DNA from: Sva-07 sp035529175
GTDB taxonomy: Bacteria; Actinomycetota; Acidimicrobiia; Acidimicrobiales; Ilumatobacteraceae
Direction of reading: 5' to 3'
Assembly: GCA_035529175.1 (NCBI GenBank)
Contig: DATKXG010000064.1
Coordinates: forward strand, 1 to 18,359
DNA length: 18,359 bases
In this document: positions 9,384-16,883 of the stretch, one piece after another
Position numbering within the stretch: the first letter of the stretch is position 1
How the letters are laid out: each line of letters starts with the position of its first letter
Translations under genes and position numbers: made by a program
The notes under the pieces: model-generated
The model's input: the letters and a program-made list of their open reading frames with translations, nothing else
The model's database searches: none
What the model was told of the DNA's origin: nothing

Positions 9384-10088
9384 ATGCAGGAGCTCCTGCG
9401 ACGAGACATCGACGGGCGCACCGCAGTCGCGGCGGTCACCGAATGCTCCGACGGGGACGTGCACCCCGAGATCGTCGACGCCGACACGCTGTGGCGGCGC
9501 CAGCTCGCGCTCACCGGCGACCGGTGGGTGATGCTCGACGAGGTGCAAGGTGTGGACGTGGTGACGGTCGATTCGCTCGCGAGCATCGCCTGGCCGCTGG
9601 CGGGGACGGGTGACGTCCTCGTAGCCGCACAGTCGAGCGAGACGCTCGCGGTCTGGGTCGCCGATTGTGCGCCGCTGGCGTTGTTCGGAGCGAACGGGAC
9701 CACGCGAGTCGTTGCCCACGGTGGATGGCGAGGCCTGGCAGATGGTGTCATCGACGTCGCTGTCGACGCGCTCGAGTCCACCGGGACGGAGGTGGCTGCC
9801 GCAGTGCTCGGGCCGTGCATCCATCCGTGCTGCTACGAGTTCGGTGCTGGCGACCTCGAGTCGGTGGCGCGTGGTGTCGAAGCCTCCCCGAGCGATGTGA
9901 CGGGGACGACGAGCTGGGGCACTCGAGCACTCGACGTGCCCGCAGCGGTCAGGGCGGGTCTCGCTCGACGTGGCATCGAGATCGACGTCGCCGGTGCCTG
10001 CACCGGGTGCGATCGGCGGTACCGCTCGCACCGCCGCCGCGCCGAACTCGAACGGCATGCGCTCGTCGTCTGGTTCGAGGAGCCGTGA
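9384..10088 (+). CDS. pgeF: PgeF/YfiH-type (DUF152, 'laccase-domain') protein, divergent
   Basis: Members of this family have been linked to correcting mis-made peptidoglycan precursors (PgeF) and to a metal-dependent purine nucleoside activity. The 234-residue protein shows ADCAPLAL (93-100), AHGGWRGLADG (111-121), LGPCIHPCCYEFG (142-154) and the C-terminal CTGCDRRYRSHRRR. Metal-ligand positions Cys95 and His112 are present, but the usual QVHG motif reads EVQG, with Gln55 in place of the first His ligand. The N-terminus is short and lacks the common NLG segment. It starts 22 bases after ftsZ with only a weak purine stretch (GCGGAG, 9365-9370), and its TGA overlaps the yggS GTG. Synteny between ftsZ and yggS supports the family call. 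Activity is uncertain because of the substitution. Confidence 0.85.
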   Translation: MQELLRRDIDGRTAVAAVTECSDGDVHPEIVDADTLWRRQLALTGDRWVMLDEVQGVDVVTVDSLASIAWPLAGTGDVLVAAQSSETLAVWVADCAPLALFGANGTTRVVAHGGWRGLADGVIDVAVDALESTGTEVAAAVLGPCIHPCCYEFGAGDLESVARGVEASPSDVTGTTSWGTRALDVPAAVRAGLARRGIEIDVAGACTGCDRRYRSHRRRAELERHALVVWFEEP

Positions 10089-10759
10089 TCGACACCGAGG
10101 ACGTGCGTACCCGTCTGCGCGGGCTTCGCGACCGCATCGACGGCGTCGGGCGGTCGTGGACCCACCGCGTCGCCGTGGTCGGCGTGACGAAGGGATTCGG
10201 AGCAGACGCGGTCGTCGCGGCCGTGGCCGCGGGCTGCGACGCCATCGGGGAGAACTACGCCCAGGAGCTGCTCGACAAGCGCGCGGCCATCGAGCGACTC
10301 GGGCCCGAGGTGCACTTCATCGGTCGGCTCCAGAGCAACAAGGTCCGTCAACTGGCGGGCATCGTCGACGTCTGGTGCAGTCTCGACCGGGCGTCGGCGA
10401 TCGACGAGGTCGCCAAGCGGGCACTGGGCGCTCGCGTGCTGATCCAGGTCGACACGACCGGTGATCCGGGCAAGGGAGGCTGCGACGTGGGGGAGACCGC
10501 AGCGCTGGTCGATCGGGCGACCGAACGGGGGTTGATCGTGCGCGGGCTGATGACGGTCGGACCGACCGAGGGCGACAGCGAGGCAGCTCGACCGGGATTC
10601 CGCCGAGTGCGCGCACTGGTCGACGAACTCGGCCTGGACGAGTGCTCCATGGGGATGTCCGGCGACCTCGTCGTCGCTGTCGAGGAGGGCAGCACCGAAG
10701 TTCGCGTCGGCACCGCGCTGTTCGGCCCCCGGCCGACGCGGCCGACGCATGCACCCTGA
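10085..10759 (+). CDS. yggS: YggS/PROSC-family pyridoxal-phosphate homeostasis protein
   Basis: YggS proteins bind pyridoxal 5'-phosphate in an alanine-racemase-like barrel without known catalysis, and they influence vitamin B6 and amino-acid balance. The 224-residue length is typical. VVGVTKGFG carries the PLP-binding lysine (K36). GENYAQELLDK, HFIGRLQSNKVRQL and the C-terminal SMGMSGDLVVAVEEGSTEV then VRVGTALFG match the family signature. The GTG at 10085 overlaps the pgeF stop (GTGA), and no separate ribosome binding site is seen, so translation is probably coupled. It lies between pgeF and sepF, as recalled for other Actinomycetota. All expected residues are present. Confidence 0.95.
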   Translation: MIDTEDVRTRLRGLRDRIDGVGRSWTHRVAVVGVTKGFGADAVVAAVAAGCDAIGENYAQELLDKRAAIERLGPEVHFIGRLQSNKVRQLAGIVDVWCSLDRASAIDEVAKRALGARVLIQVDTTGDPGKGGCDVGETAALVDRATERGLIVRGLMTVGPTEGDSEAARPGFRRVRALVDELGLDECSMGMSGDLVVAVEEGSTEVRVGTALFGPRPTRPTHAP

Positions 10760-10805
10760 CGGCGAAACCGGATCGGCCGTCCACCTCGTGTGGCACCGCC
10801 TGGGC

Positions 10806-10811
10806 TAGCCT
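10806..10811 (+). promoter_or_regulatory. Possible -10 element for sepF (TAGCCT)
   Basis: TAGCCT fits TANNNT and lies in the 73-base gap after yggS, ten bases before the sepF ribosome binding site AGGAGG (10821-10826). Transcription from about 10818 would give a very short leader carrying that site. No convincing -35 box is seen. Confidence 0.4.
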
Positions 10812-10832
10812 GCGCCCGGCAGGAGGGAATGC

Positions 10833-11432
10833 ATGTCACTCTGGAAACGGACCATGGACTACCTGGGTCTCGGTCCCGACGATGCGTACGACGACTATGA
10901 CGACTACGACGAGCCGGTGGCTCCGTCGCGTCCGAGTCGAGGCACACGCGACGCCGAGGCGCGCCCCCCGGGCTCGGCTTCCGGCGCGAGCCAGCGCGGT
11001 TGGGAGCCCGAGGAGGAGCCGACCGTGCGCACCGTGTCGGCGAGGCCGAGCTTCCCGTCGCGCGACTTCGATGCGTCTCCGGCGCGCCGAGCAGCGAACG
11101 GGCGCCCCGATGACTCCGGCGTGCAGATCAGGCCGAGTCAGACCCCGCAGCCCAGCCTGCAGAGCGTTCCGGGAGGATCCATGGAACCCCACACCGTGAG
11201 GCCGCGACGGTTCGACCAGGCCCAGGAAGTCGCCGACAAGTTCAAGGACGGTCAGCCCGTCATCATGAACCTCGAGGGCACGGAGCGCGAGGTCGCTCGC
11301 CGTCTGATCGACTTCGCGAGTGGCATCTGTTACGCACTCGACGGCTCGATGGAGAAGGTGGCGACCGGCGTCTACCTCCTCAAGCCGCCGGCGCAGCAGC
11401 GCGCACCGCGCTACGACGACTACGACGACTGA
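10833..11432 (+). CDS. sepF: SepF, FtsZ membrane anchor and ring-bundling protein
   Basis: SepF binds the membrane through an N-terminal amphipathic helix and the FtsZ C-terminal tail through its C-terminal domain. It can take over the anchoring role in bacteria without FtsA. The 199-residue protein starts MSLWKRTMDYLGLG, a typical membrane-targeting helix. A disordered Asp/Tyr-rich then Pro/Arg/Ser-rich linker (about 16-117) follows. The folded SepF domain (about 118-187) includes TVRPRRFDQAQEVADKFKDG, PVIMNLEG, ARRLIDFASGICYALDGSM and VYLLKP. The protein ends in YDDYDD, echoing the DDYDDYD run near residues 20-26. ATG 10833 is fixed by AGGAGG six bases upstream. divIVA follows with no yggT gene between. 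Confidence 0.95.
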   Translation: MSLWKRTMDYLGLGPDDAYDDYDDYDEPVAPSRPSRGTRDAEARPPGSASGASQRGWEPEEEPTVRTVSARPSFPSRDFDASPARRAANGRPDDSGVQIRPSQTPQPSLQSVPGGSMEPHTVRPRRFDQAQEVADKFKDGQPVIMNLEGTEREVARRLIDFASGICYALDGSMEKVATGVYLLKPPAQQRAPRYDDYDD

Positions 11433-11449
11433 CGACACAGGAGCAAGTT

Positions 11450-12373
11450 ATGGAGATGAGTCCCCAACGCGTCAGGACCGCTGAGTTCCCCACCGTCCGC
11501 AAGGGCGCGGATCCCAAAGAGGTCAAGGCCTTTCTCGACGACGTCGCCGACGAACTCGAGCGCGCGCAGAATCAATCGACCGCGATGGAGGCGAGGGCGC
11601 GCGCAGCGGTCGCGCGTCTGCAGGAGATCACCGAGTCCGGTGCGGCTGCGGCGCCCGCGCCGGCACCCGTCCAGGTGGAGGCATCCGCGGACGAGTCCGA
11701 GACGATCAGCCGCACACTCTTGCTCGCGCAGCGCACGGCCGACACCGCGGTTGCCGAAGCGCGCAGCGAGGCCGCGCGCATCGTCGGTTCTGCGAACGAT
11801 GAGGCTGCCACCACGCTCGATTCGACCCGCGAGATGGCAGCGCAACTGCTCGATGAAGCCCGCTCGGAGGCTCGCCGTGCAGGCGAGATCGAGCGCATGT
11901 CCATCGCCGGCGAGGTCGAGGCGCTCAAGGCGCGACGCGACTTCCTCGAATCCGACGTCGAGCAACTCGAACTGTTCCTCACCGAACAGCGCAACCGTCT
12001 GCGTGAAGCCGCCACATCGATCGTCGACATCGTCGAACGGGTACCCGGCGGCCTCGGCGCCGCTCGACCACCGCTGCTGTCGGCCTCCGACGACGAACTG
12101 GGTGACGACGACACGGACGACGAGTACGTCCAGGTCGAGCCCGCACGTGACATCGACTCGGCGCCCGATGATGGCGACGATGCGCCCGATGACGCGTTGC
12201 TGATCGTGGCCGACATCGCGGACGCGGACGTGTCCGCCGAGGAACCGATGCGATCGGAAGCGGCCGATGACGCCACGCAGTCGATGCCCGACGTGGGCAA
12301 CGGACGCGCCGGGCAGGAGTCGGAACGCGACGAGGGCGACTTCCGGTTCTCGTTCGACGACGATCGCAACTGA
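11450..12373 (+). CDS. divIVA: DivIVA-family polar scaffold (Wag31-like)
   Basis: DivIVA is a coiled-coil protein that binds negatively curved membrane at poles and septa; in Actinomycetota it organises polar growth. The 307-residue protein opens with the DivIVA lipid-binding head: RTAEFPTVRKGADPKEVKAF (9-28), with Phe13 as the probable membrane-inserting residue, then FLDDVADELE. Coiled-coil stretches follow at about 25-60 and 80-195, rich in Ala, Glu and Arg heptads and broken by an Ala/Pro linker (about 64-75). The last 100 residues are an acidic, Asp-rich, probably disordered tail ending FRFSFDDDRN. ATG 11450 is preceded by CAGGAG (11438-11443) at six bases. A second ATG two codons on (11456) has poorer spacing. 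The context after sepF fits. Confidence 0.92.
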   Translation: MEMSPQRVRTAEFPTVRKGADPKEVKAFLDDVADELERAQNQSTAMEARARAAVARLQEITESGAAAAPAPAPVQVEASADESETISRTLLLAQRTADTAVAEARSEAARIVGSANDEAATTLDSTREMAAQLLDEARSEARRAGEIERMSIAGEVEALKARRDFLESDVEQLELFLTEQRNRLREAATSIVDIVERVPGGLGAARPPLLSASDDELGDDDTDDEYVQVEPARDIDSAPDDGDDAPDDALLIVADIADADVSAEEPMRSEAADDATQSMPDVGNGRAGQESERDEGDFRFSFDDDRN

Positions 12374-12391
12374 GCTCCGCCGGCTCGTCGG

Positions 12392-12397
12392 TAGCAT
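12392..12397 (+). promoter_or_regulatory. Probable -10 element for leaderless ileS transcript (TAGCAT)
   Basis: TAGCAT fits TANNNT and is followed by exactly six bases and then the ileS GTG at 12404, the spacing at which transcription would begin on the start codon. No Shine-Dalgarno sequence precedes that GTG. Leaderless mRNAs are common in Actinomycetota. No clear -35 box is seen in the 30-base gap. Confidence 0.55.
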
Positions 12398-12403
12398 CGT
12401 GGC

Positions 12404-15400
12404 GTGGCCTACCCAGACGTCGACCCCCGGCCGAGCTTCCCCCAACTCGAAGAGGACATCCTCGAGCGGTGGGCGAAGGACGACACCTTCCAGGCCTCGA
12501 TCGATCAGCGCGAGGCCGGCGAGCACGGCTCGAACGAGTTCGTCTTCTACGACGGTCCACCGTTCGCCAACGGGCTGCCGCACTACGGTCATCTGCTGAC
12601 CGGGTACGTCAAGGACGCGATCCCGCGCTATCAGACGATGCGTGGGCGGCGGGTCGAACGGCGCTTCGGTTGGGACTGTCACGGCCTGCCTGCCGAGGTC
12701 AAGGCCGAGCAGGAGCTCGGAATTTCAGGTCATCCGGACATCACGGCGTTCGGGATCGACAAGTTCAACGATGCGTGCCGAACCAGCGTGCTGCAGTTCA
12801 CCGACGACTGGCGCGAGTACGTCACCCGCCAGGCTCGCTGGGTCGACTTCGACAACGACTACAAGACCCTCGACCTCTCCTACATGGAGAGCGTCATGTG
12901 GGCGTTCAAGACCCTGTGGGACAAGGGTCTGATCTACGAGGGGTTCCGCGTCATCGCCTACTGCTGGCGCTGTGAGACACCACTGTCGAACACCGAGACC
13001 CGGATGGACGATGTCTATCGCGACCGCCAGGACCCCGCACTGACGGTCGGATTCGAACTCGACTCCGGCGAACGGCTCCTCGCCTGGACCACCACCCCCT
13101 GGACGTTGCCGTCGAACCTGGCGTTGGCGGTGGGACCGGACATCGACTATGTCGTCGTCGAACTCGATGGCACCAGGTACGTGCTCGCCGAGGCGTTGCT
13201 CGCCAACTACTCGGCCGAACTCGGCGAGGCGACCACGGTGGCCACGATGAAGGGCGCCGAACTCGTCGGGCGTCGCTACACGCCGCTGTTCGACTACTTC
13301 GCGGGCACGGAGAACGCATTCCGGGTCCTCGCCGCCGACTTCGTATCGATCGAGGACGGCACCGGCATCGTGCATCTCGCTCCGGGCTTCGGCGAGGACG
13401 ACCAGGTCGTCGCGAATGCGGCCGGCATCCCGACGATCTGCCCGATGGACGAACACGGCCGCTACACCGCAGAGGTGGCGGATTGGGCGGGTACGCATGT
13501 CTTCGACGCCAACCCTGCGATCATCCGCGAGCTGAAGGAGCGGGGTGTGGTCGTGCGTCACGCCACCTACGACCACCCCTACCCGCACTGCTGGCGCTGC
13601 TCGCAACCGCTGGTGTACCGGGCGATCTCGTCCTGGTTCGTCAAGGTCACGGAGTTCCGCGACCGGATGGTCGAGCTCAACCAGCAGATCACCTGGCAGC
13701 CCGCGCACATCAGGGACGGCAGTTTCGGCAAGTGGCTCGAGAACGCTCGTGACTGGTCGATCAGCCGCAACCGGTTCTGGGGCTCACCGATCCCGGTGTG
13801 GCAGTCGGACGATCCGACCCATCCCCGTATCGACGTGTACGGCTCGATCGCGGAGCTCGAAGCCGACTTCGGCGTCACCGTCACCGACCTGCACCGCCCC
13901 GAGGTCGACGATCTCGTGCGCCCCAACCCCGACGACCCGACCGGCAAGTCGATGATGCGCCGTGTGCCCGAGGTGCTCGACTGCTGGTTCGAGTCGGGCT
14001 CGATGCCCTTCGCCCAGGTGCACTACCCGTTCGAGAACGAGGACTGGTTCGAGCACCACCATCCCGGCGATTTCATCGTCGAGTACATCGGACAGACCCG
14101 AGGCTGGTTCTACACGCTGCACGTTCTGGCCACGGCGCTGTTCGATCGCCCGGCGTTCTCCAACTGCGTGAGCCACGGCAACGTGCTCGGCGACGACGGG
14201 CGCAAGATGTCCAAGAGCCTGAACAACTACCCGGACCCACGGGAGATGTTCGACACCCACGGCGCCGACGCAATGCGCTGGCACCTGCTGTCGTCGGCCA
14301 TCCTGCGCGGCGGCGACGGCATGGTCACCGAGGAGGGCATGCGCGACACGGTGCGCCACGTGCTGTTGCCGTTGTGGAACTCGTGGTACTTCCTCACGCT
14401 CTATGCCAACGCGGCGAACTATCAGGGTGTCGTGAGGACCGACTCGCCCAACGTGCTGGACCGGTATGTGCTCGCGAAGACCCGGGCGCTCGTCGCCGAC
14501 ATGACCGAGGCGCTCGACGACTACGACCTGTTCGCGGCCTGCCAGATCGTGCGTGACCATCTCGACGTACTGACCAACTGGTACGTCCGGCGTAGCCGCG
14601 ACCGGTTCTGGGCCGGCGACCACGACGCCATCGACACCATGCACACCGTGCTCTCCATGCTCGTCCGCGTGGCATCCCCGCTGCTGCCGCTGCTGTCCGA
14701 GGAGATCTACGGCGGTCTACACAGCGCCGATGCCGGTGCGACCAGCGTCCATCTCACCGATTGGCCGAGCCTCGACGACTTGCCGTCCGACGACGACCTC
14801 GTCGACACGATGGACCTCGTGCGCGACGTGTGTTCGGCAACACTGTCGGTCCGCAAGGCGCACCAGCGCCGTGTTCGTCTCCCGCTCAACAGCGTGACGG
14901 TGGCATCGGTCGATGCCGAGCGTCTCGCTGACTTCGTCGACGTCATCGCCGACGAGGTGAACGTGCGCAACGTCGAGTTGACCACCGACGTCGGCTCCGT
15001 CGCGACCGAGCGCCTCCAGCTCGTTCCCGCCAAGCTGGGGCCACGGCTCGGCAAGGACGTGCAGCAGGTGATCAAGGCGCACAAGGCCGGTGACTGGACG
15101 GTCGACGGTGACGATGTCGTCGTCGGCGGGGTCGTCCTCGAATCGGGGGAGTACTCGCTCGAACTGGTGGCGTCCGGCGATCAGGCGAGTGCCGGACTGG
15201 GCTCCCACGCCGGGGTGATCGCGCTCGACATCGAGGTGAACGACGAACTCGAGGTGGAAGGGCGAGCTCGCGACCTCGTTCGTCTCGTCCAGCAGGCCCG
15301 ACGCGAGGCGGACCTCGACGTGTCCGATCGGATCGAATTGTCGGTGTCCGCTGGCGACGAGTGGATCGACGCGATCGAGGCCCACCTCGATCTGATCGCC

Positions 15401-15490
15401 GGTGAGACCCTGGCCACAGCGGTGCACACGCACCGGCTCGCCTACGCCGAGGGAACCGAGCCGGCGATCACCGTCGCTGTCTCGCGCTGA
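12404..15490 (+). CDS. ileS: IleS, isoleucyl-tRNA synthetase (type 2, eukaryote-like)
   Basis: IleS charges tRNA-Ile with isoleucine and hydrolyses mischarged valine in its editing domain. The 1028-residue protein carries the class I motifs HYGH (60-63, the HIGH motif) within PPFANGLPHYGHLLTG, and KMSKS (601-605). The CP1 editing region includes TTTPWTLPSNLALAVG and the GTGIVHLAPGFGEDD stretch. The C-terminal anticodon-binding domain follows (TNWYVRRSRDRFW, RKAHQRRVRLPL). HYGH, overall length and the absence of the C-terminal zinc-finger cysteines seen in type 1 enzymes indicate type 2, the class in Mycobacterium and eukaryotes that is associated with natural mupirocin tolerance. The GTG start is supported by the -10 element six bases upstream. 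The gene ends 15 bases before an inverted repeat. Confidence 0.97.
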   Translation: MAYPDVDPRPSFPQLEEDILERWAKDDTFQASIDQREAGEHGSNEFVFYDGPPFANGLPHYGHLLTGYVKDAIPRYQTMRGRRVERRFGWDCHGLPAEVKAEQELGISGHPDITAFGIDKFNDACRTSVLQFTDDWREYVTRQARWVDFDNDYKTLDLSYMESVMWAFKTLWDKGLIYEGFRVIAYCWRCETPLSNTETRMDDVYRDRQDPALTVGFELDSGERLLAWTTTPWTLPSNLALAVGPDIDYVVVELDGTRYVLAEALLANYSAELGEATTVATMKGAELVGRRYTPLFDYFAGTENAFRVLAADFVSIEDGTGIVHLAPGFGEDDQVVANAAGIPTICPMDEHGRYTAEVADWAGTHVFDANPAIIRELKERGVVVRHATYDHPYPHCWRCSQPLVYRAISSWFVKVTEFRDRMVELNQQITWQPAHIRDGSFGKWLENARDWSISRNRFWGSPIPVWQSDDPTHPRIDVYGSIAELEADFGVTVTDLHRPEVDDLVRPNPDDPTGKSMMRRVPEVLDCWFESGSMPFAQVHYPFENEDWFEHHHPGDFIVEYIGQTRGWFYTLHVLATALFDRPAFSNCVSHGNVLGDDGRKMSKSLNNYPDPREMFDTHGADAMRWHLLSSAILRGGDGMVTEEGMRDTVRHVLLPLWNSWYFLTLYANAANYQGVVRTDSPNVLDRYVLAKTRALVADMTEALDDYDLFAACQIVRDHLDVLTNWYVRRSRDRFWAGDHDAIDTMHTVLSMLVRVASPLLPLLSEEIYGGLHSADAGATSVHLTDWPSLDDLPSDDDLVDTMDLVRDVCSATLSVRKAHQRRVRLPLNSVTVASVDAERLADFVDVIADEVNVRNVELTTDVGSVATERLQLVPAKLGPRLGKDVQQVIKAHKAGDWTVDGDDVVVGGVVLESGEYSLELVASGDQASAGLGSHAGVIALDIEVNDELEVEGRARDLVRLVQQARREADLDVSDRIELSVSAGDEWIDAIEAHLDLIAGETLATAVHTHRLAYAEGTEPAITVAVSR

Positions 15491-15504
15491 TCCTGAGTCT
15501 CCTT

Positions 15505-15532
15505 CGGTCACGGACGCGCGTCATCGTGACCG
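15505..15532 (+). terminator. Hairpin after ileS, possible terminator
   Basis: CGGTCACG (15505-15512) and CGTGACCG (15525-15532) are perfect eight-base inverted repeats, 14 bases after the ileS stop. The region between contains a ten-base palindrome, GACGCGCGTC (15513-15522). There is no T-run, so it could be a U-independent terminator or a two-fold binding site for a regulator of the next gene. Confidence 0.45.
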
Positions 15533-15558
15533 TCGGTACGAACCCGGCCGGCGTCCGG

Positions 15559-15564
15559 TAGAGT
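15559..15564 (+). promoter_or_regulatory. Probable -10 element for the DksA-like/lspA/rluD operon (TAGAGT)
   Basis: TAGAGT fits TANNNT within CCGGTAGAGTCCGG. Transcription from about 15571 would give a 24-base leader containing the ribosome binding site GAGGAG (15584-15589), five bases before ATG 15595. No convincing -35 box is seen. Confidence 0.45.
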
Positions 15565-15594
15565 CCGGCGCTCACACCGCCCCGAGGAGCGCAC

Positions 15595-16356
15595 ATGGCC
15601 GCAACGAAAAAGTCGAGTTCTGCCACCAAGGCTGCTGCGAAGAAGGCGCCGGCGAAGAAGGCTCCGGCGAAGAAGGCACCTGCGAAGAAGGCTCCGGCGA
15701 AGAAGGCACCAGCGAAGAAGGCACCTGCGAAGAAGGCACCTGCGAAGAAGGCACCAGCGAAGAAGGCACCAGCGAAGAAGGCGCCAGCGAAGAAGGCGCC
15801 AGCGAAGAAGGCTGCTGCGACGAAGGCGCCTGCGAAGAGGGCACCGACGATTGCCGCCCGCAAGCCCAGGCAGCCGGGGGCGACGAGCCTGACCCCGTCG
15901 TTGCTGTCGAACGCCAAGTTCGAGCGCGTCGAGATCCCGGCGCCGCGAGGCCACACCAAGGACGGCATCGCGTACACGAAGGATTTCGACGTCAAGTTCC
16001 TGAAGGACCAACGTGACGAGCTGCTTGCCCGACGGGCTGCCGAGGTGGCTCGTGCGACCAGGCTCGAGGACGAGGCAACCAGCATCATCGAGGACGGCGA
16101 GATGGGCGACGTGCAGTTCGACGACGAGGGCGGCGAGGGCGACACGATGGTGGTCCAACGCGACCTCGATCGAGTGCTCTCGACCCAGGCGCGCCAGACC
16201 ATCCTCGAGATCGATGCCGCGCTGGCCCGCATCGAGCAGGGGACCTACGGCTATTCCGAGATCTCCGGCCAGCCGATCCCGCGGGAGCGTCTCGAAGCGA
16301 TCCCGGAGACCACGGTGCTCGCCGCGGAGAAGGTCAGCGGCGTCGGTCCGCGCTGA
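15595..16356 (+). CDS. Lysine-rich repeat protein with cysteine-less DksA/TraR-like domain
   Basis: The 253-residue protein joins a histone H1-like tail to a DksA/TraR-type module. Residues 13-82 are fourteen five-residue units, mostly APAKK, strongly basic and probably nucleic-acid binding. After a linker, residues about 120-215 look like the DksA coiled-coil hairpin, with an acidic stretch (EDGEMGDVQFDDEGGEGD) near the tip. The end, GTYGYSEISGQPIPRERLEA then IPETTVLAAE (216-245), aligns with the zinc-finger consensus GTYGxCxxCGxxIxxxRLxAxP, but the four Cys positions hold Ser221, Ser224, Leu242 and Glu245. I recall a DksA-like protein between ileS and lspA in Streptomyces, supporting orthology. 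DksA binds RNA polymerase in the secondary channel; whether this one does is unknown. GAGGAG five bases upstream fixes the start. Confidence 0.85.
   Translation: MAATKKSSSATKAAAKKAPAKKAPAKKAPAKKAPAKKAPAKKAPAKKAPAKKAPAKKAPAKKAPAKKAPAKKAAATKAPAKRAPTIAARKPRQPGATSLTPSLLSNAKFERVEIPAPRGHTKDGIAYTKDFDVKFLKDQRDELLARRAAEVARATRLEDEATSIIEDGEMGDVQFDDEGGEGDTMVVQRDLDRVLSTQARQTILEIDAALARIEQGTYGYSEISGQPIPRERLEAIPETTVLAAEKVSGVGPR
15631..15840 (+). repeat. 15-base tandem array encoding APAKK units
   Basis: Fourteen contiguous 15-base units lie in frame. Eleven (15646-15810) encode APAKK exactly. The first encodes AAAKK; the last two encode AAATK and APAKR. Units differ only at the third positions of the first Ala and Pro codons (GCT/GCA/GCG, CCG/CCT/CCA), while GCGAAGAAG is constant. 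Neighbouring units share variants, which points to slippage or unequal exchange. Because the period is a multiple of three, all six frames stay open here. Confidence 0.98.
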
Positions 16357-16358
16357 CC

Positions 16359-16883
16359 ATGCCCGCTGTCCGCGCATGGCGGGCGCCCGTGGCGATCGCG
16401 CTCGCGGTGATCGCCCTCGACCAACTCACCAAGCACTGGGCGGTCACCTCGCTGGGCACCGATCGTGAGATCGACCTGTTCTGGACGCTGCGGCTGAACC
16501 TTGCGTTCAACAACGGGATGGCCTTCGGCCAGGGCCAGGGGTTTGGTCCGGTGATCGCGGTGATCGCCACGGTCGTGATCGTGTACCTGCTCGTCTCGCT
16601 GCAGACCGAGGCGAGCCCGATGGGCACGATCGGCATGGGTCTGCTCATCGGCGGTGCTGCCGGCAACCTCATCGATCGGCTGTTCCGGGGCGATGACGGC
16701 TTCCTACAGGGCGGCGTGGTCGATTTCATCGACTTGCAGTGGTTCCCGATCTTCAACATCGCCGACATCGCCATCAACGTCGGTGCGGCATTGCTGATCC
16801 TCAACAGCATCCTCATCGCGCGAGCCCACCGGCACGACGACTCGAGCGAGCCGGTCGGCGACGACACAGGAAGCCCGACATGA
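16359..16883 (+). CDS. lspA: LspA, prolipoprotein signal peptidase II
   Basis: LspA is the membrane aspartyl protease that cleaves lipoprotein signal peptides at the lipidated cysteine. The 174-residue length is typical, with four predicted membrane helices. The DQLTKHW segment (21-27), LNLAFNNGMAFG (47-57 region), GGAAGNLIDRL (98-108) with catalytic Asp106, and VDFIDL then FNIADIAINVG (132-142) with catalytic Asp136 match the family. The ATG lies two bases after the stop of the DksA-like gene, without a clear ribosome binding site. Its stop overlaps the rluD ATG. The ileS, dksA-like, lspA, rluD order agrees with other Actinomycetota as recalled. Confidence 0.97.
   Translation: MPAVRAWRAPVAIALAVIALDQLTKHWAVTSLGTDREIDLFWTLRLNLAFNNGMAFGQGQGFGPVIAVIATVVIVYLLVSLQTEASPMGTIGMGLLIGGAAGNLIDRLFRGDDGFLQGGVVDFIDLQWFPIFNIADIAINVGAALLILNSILIARAHRHDDSSEPVGDDTGSPT

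Noticed and set aside
7487..9820. 777-codon minus-strand open frame across ftsQ, ftsZ and pgeF
   Set aside because: It lies antisense to three well-identified genes, shows no recognisable domain and low-complexity composition; GC-rich codon usage leaves the opposite strand open.
15402..16016. Open frames rich in EEGTCEEG, SSLVPSS or FAGAFF repeats overlapping the DksA-like gene
   Set aside because: They are alternative readings of the 15-base array, which stays open in all six frames because its period is a multiple of three.
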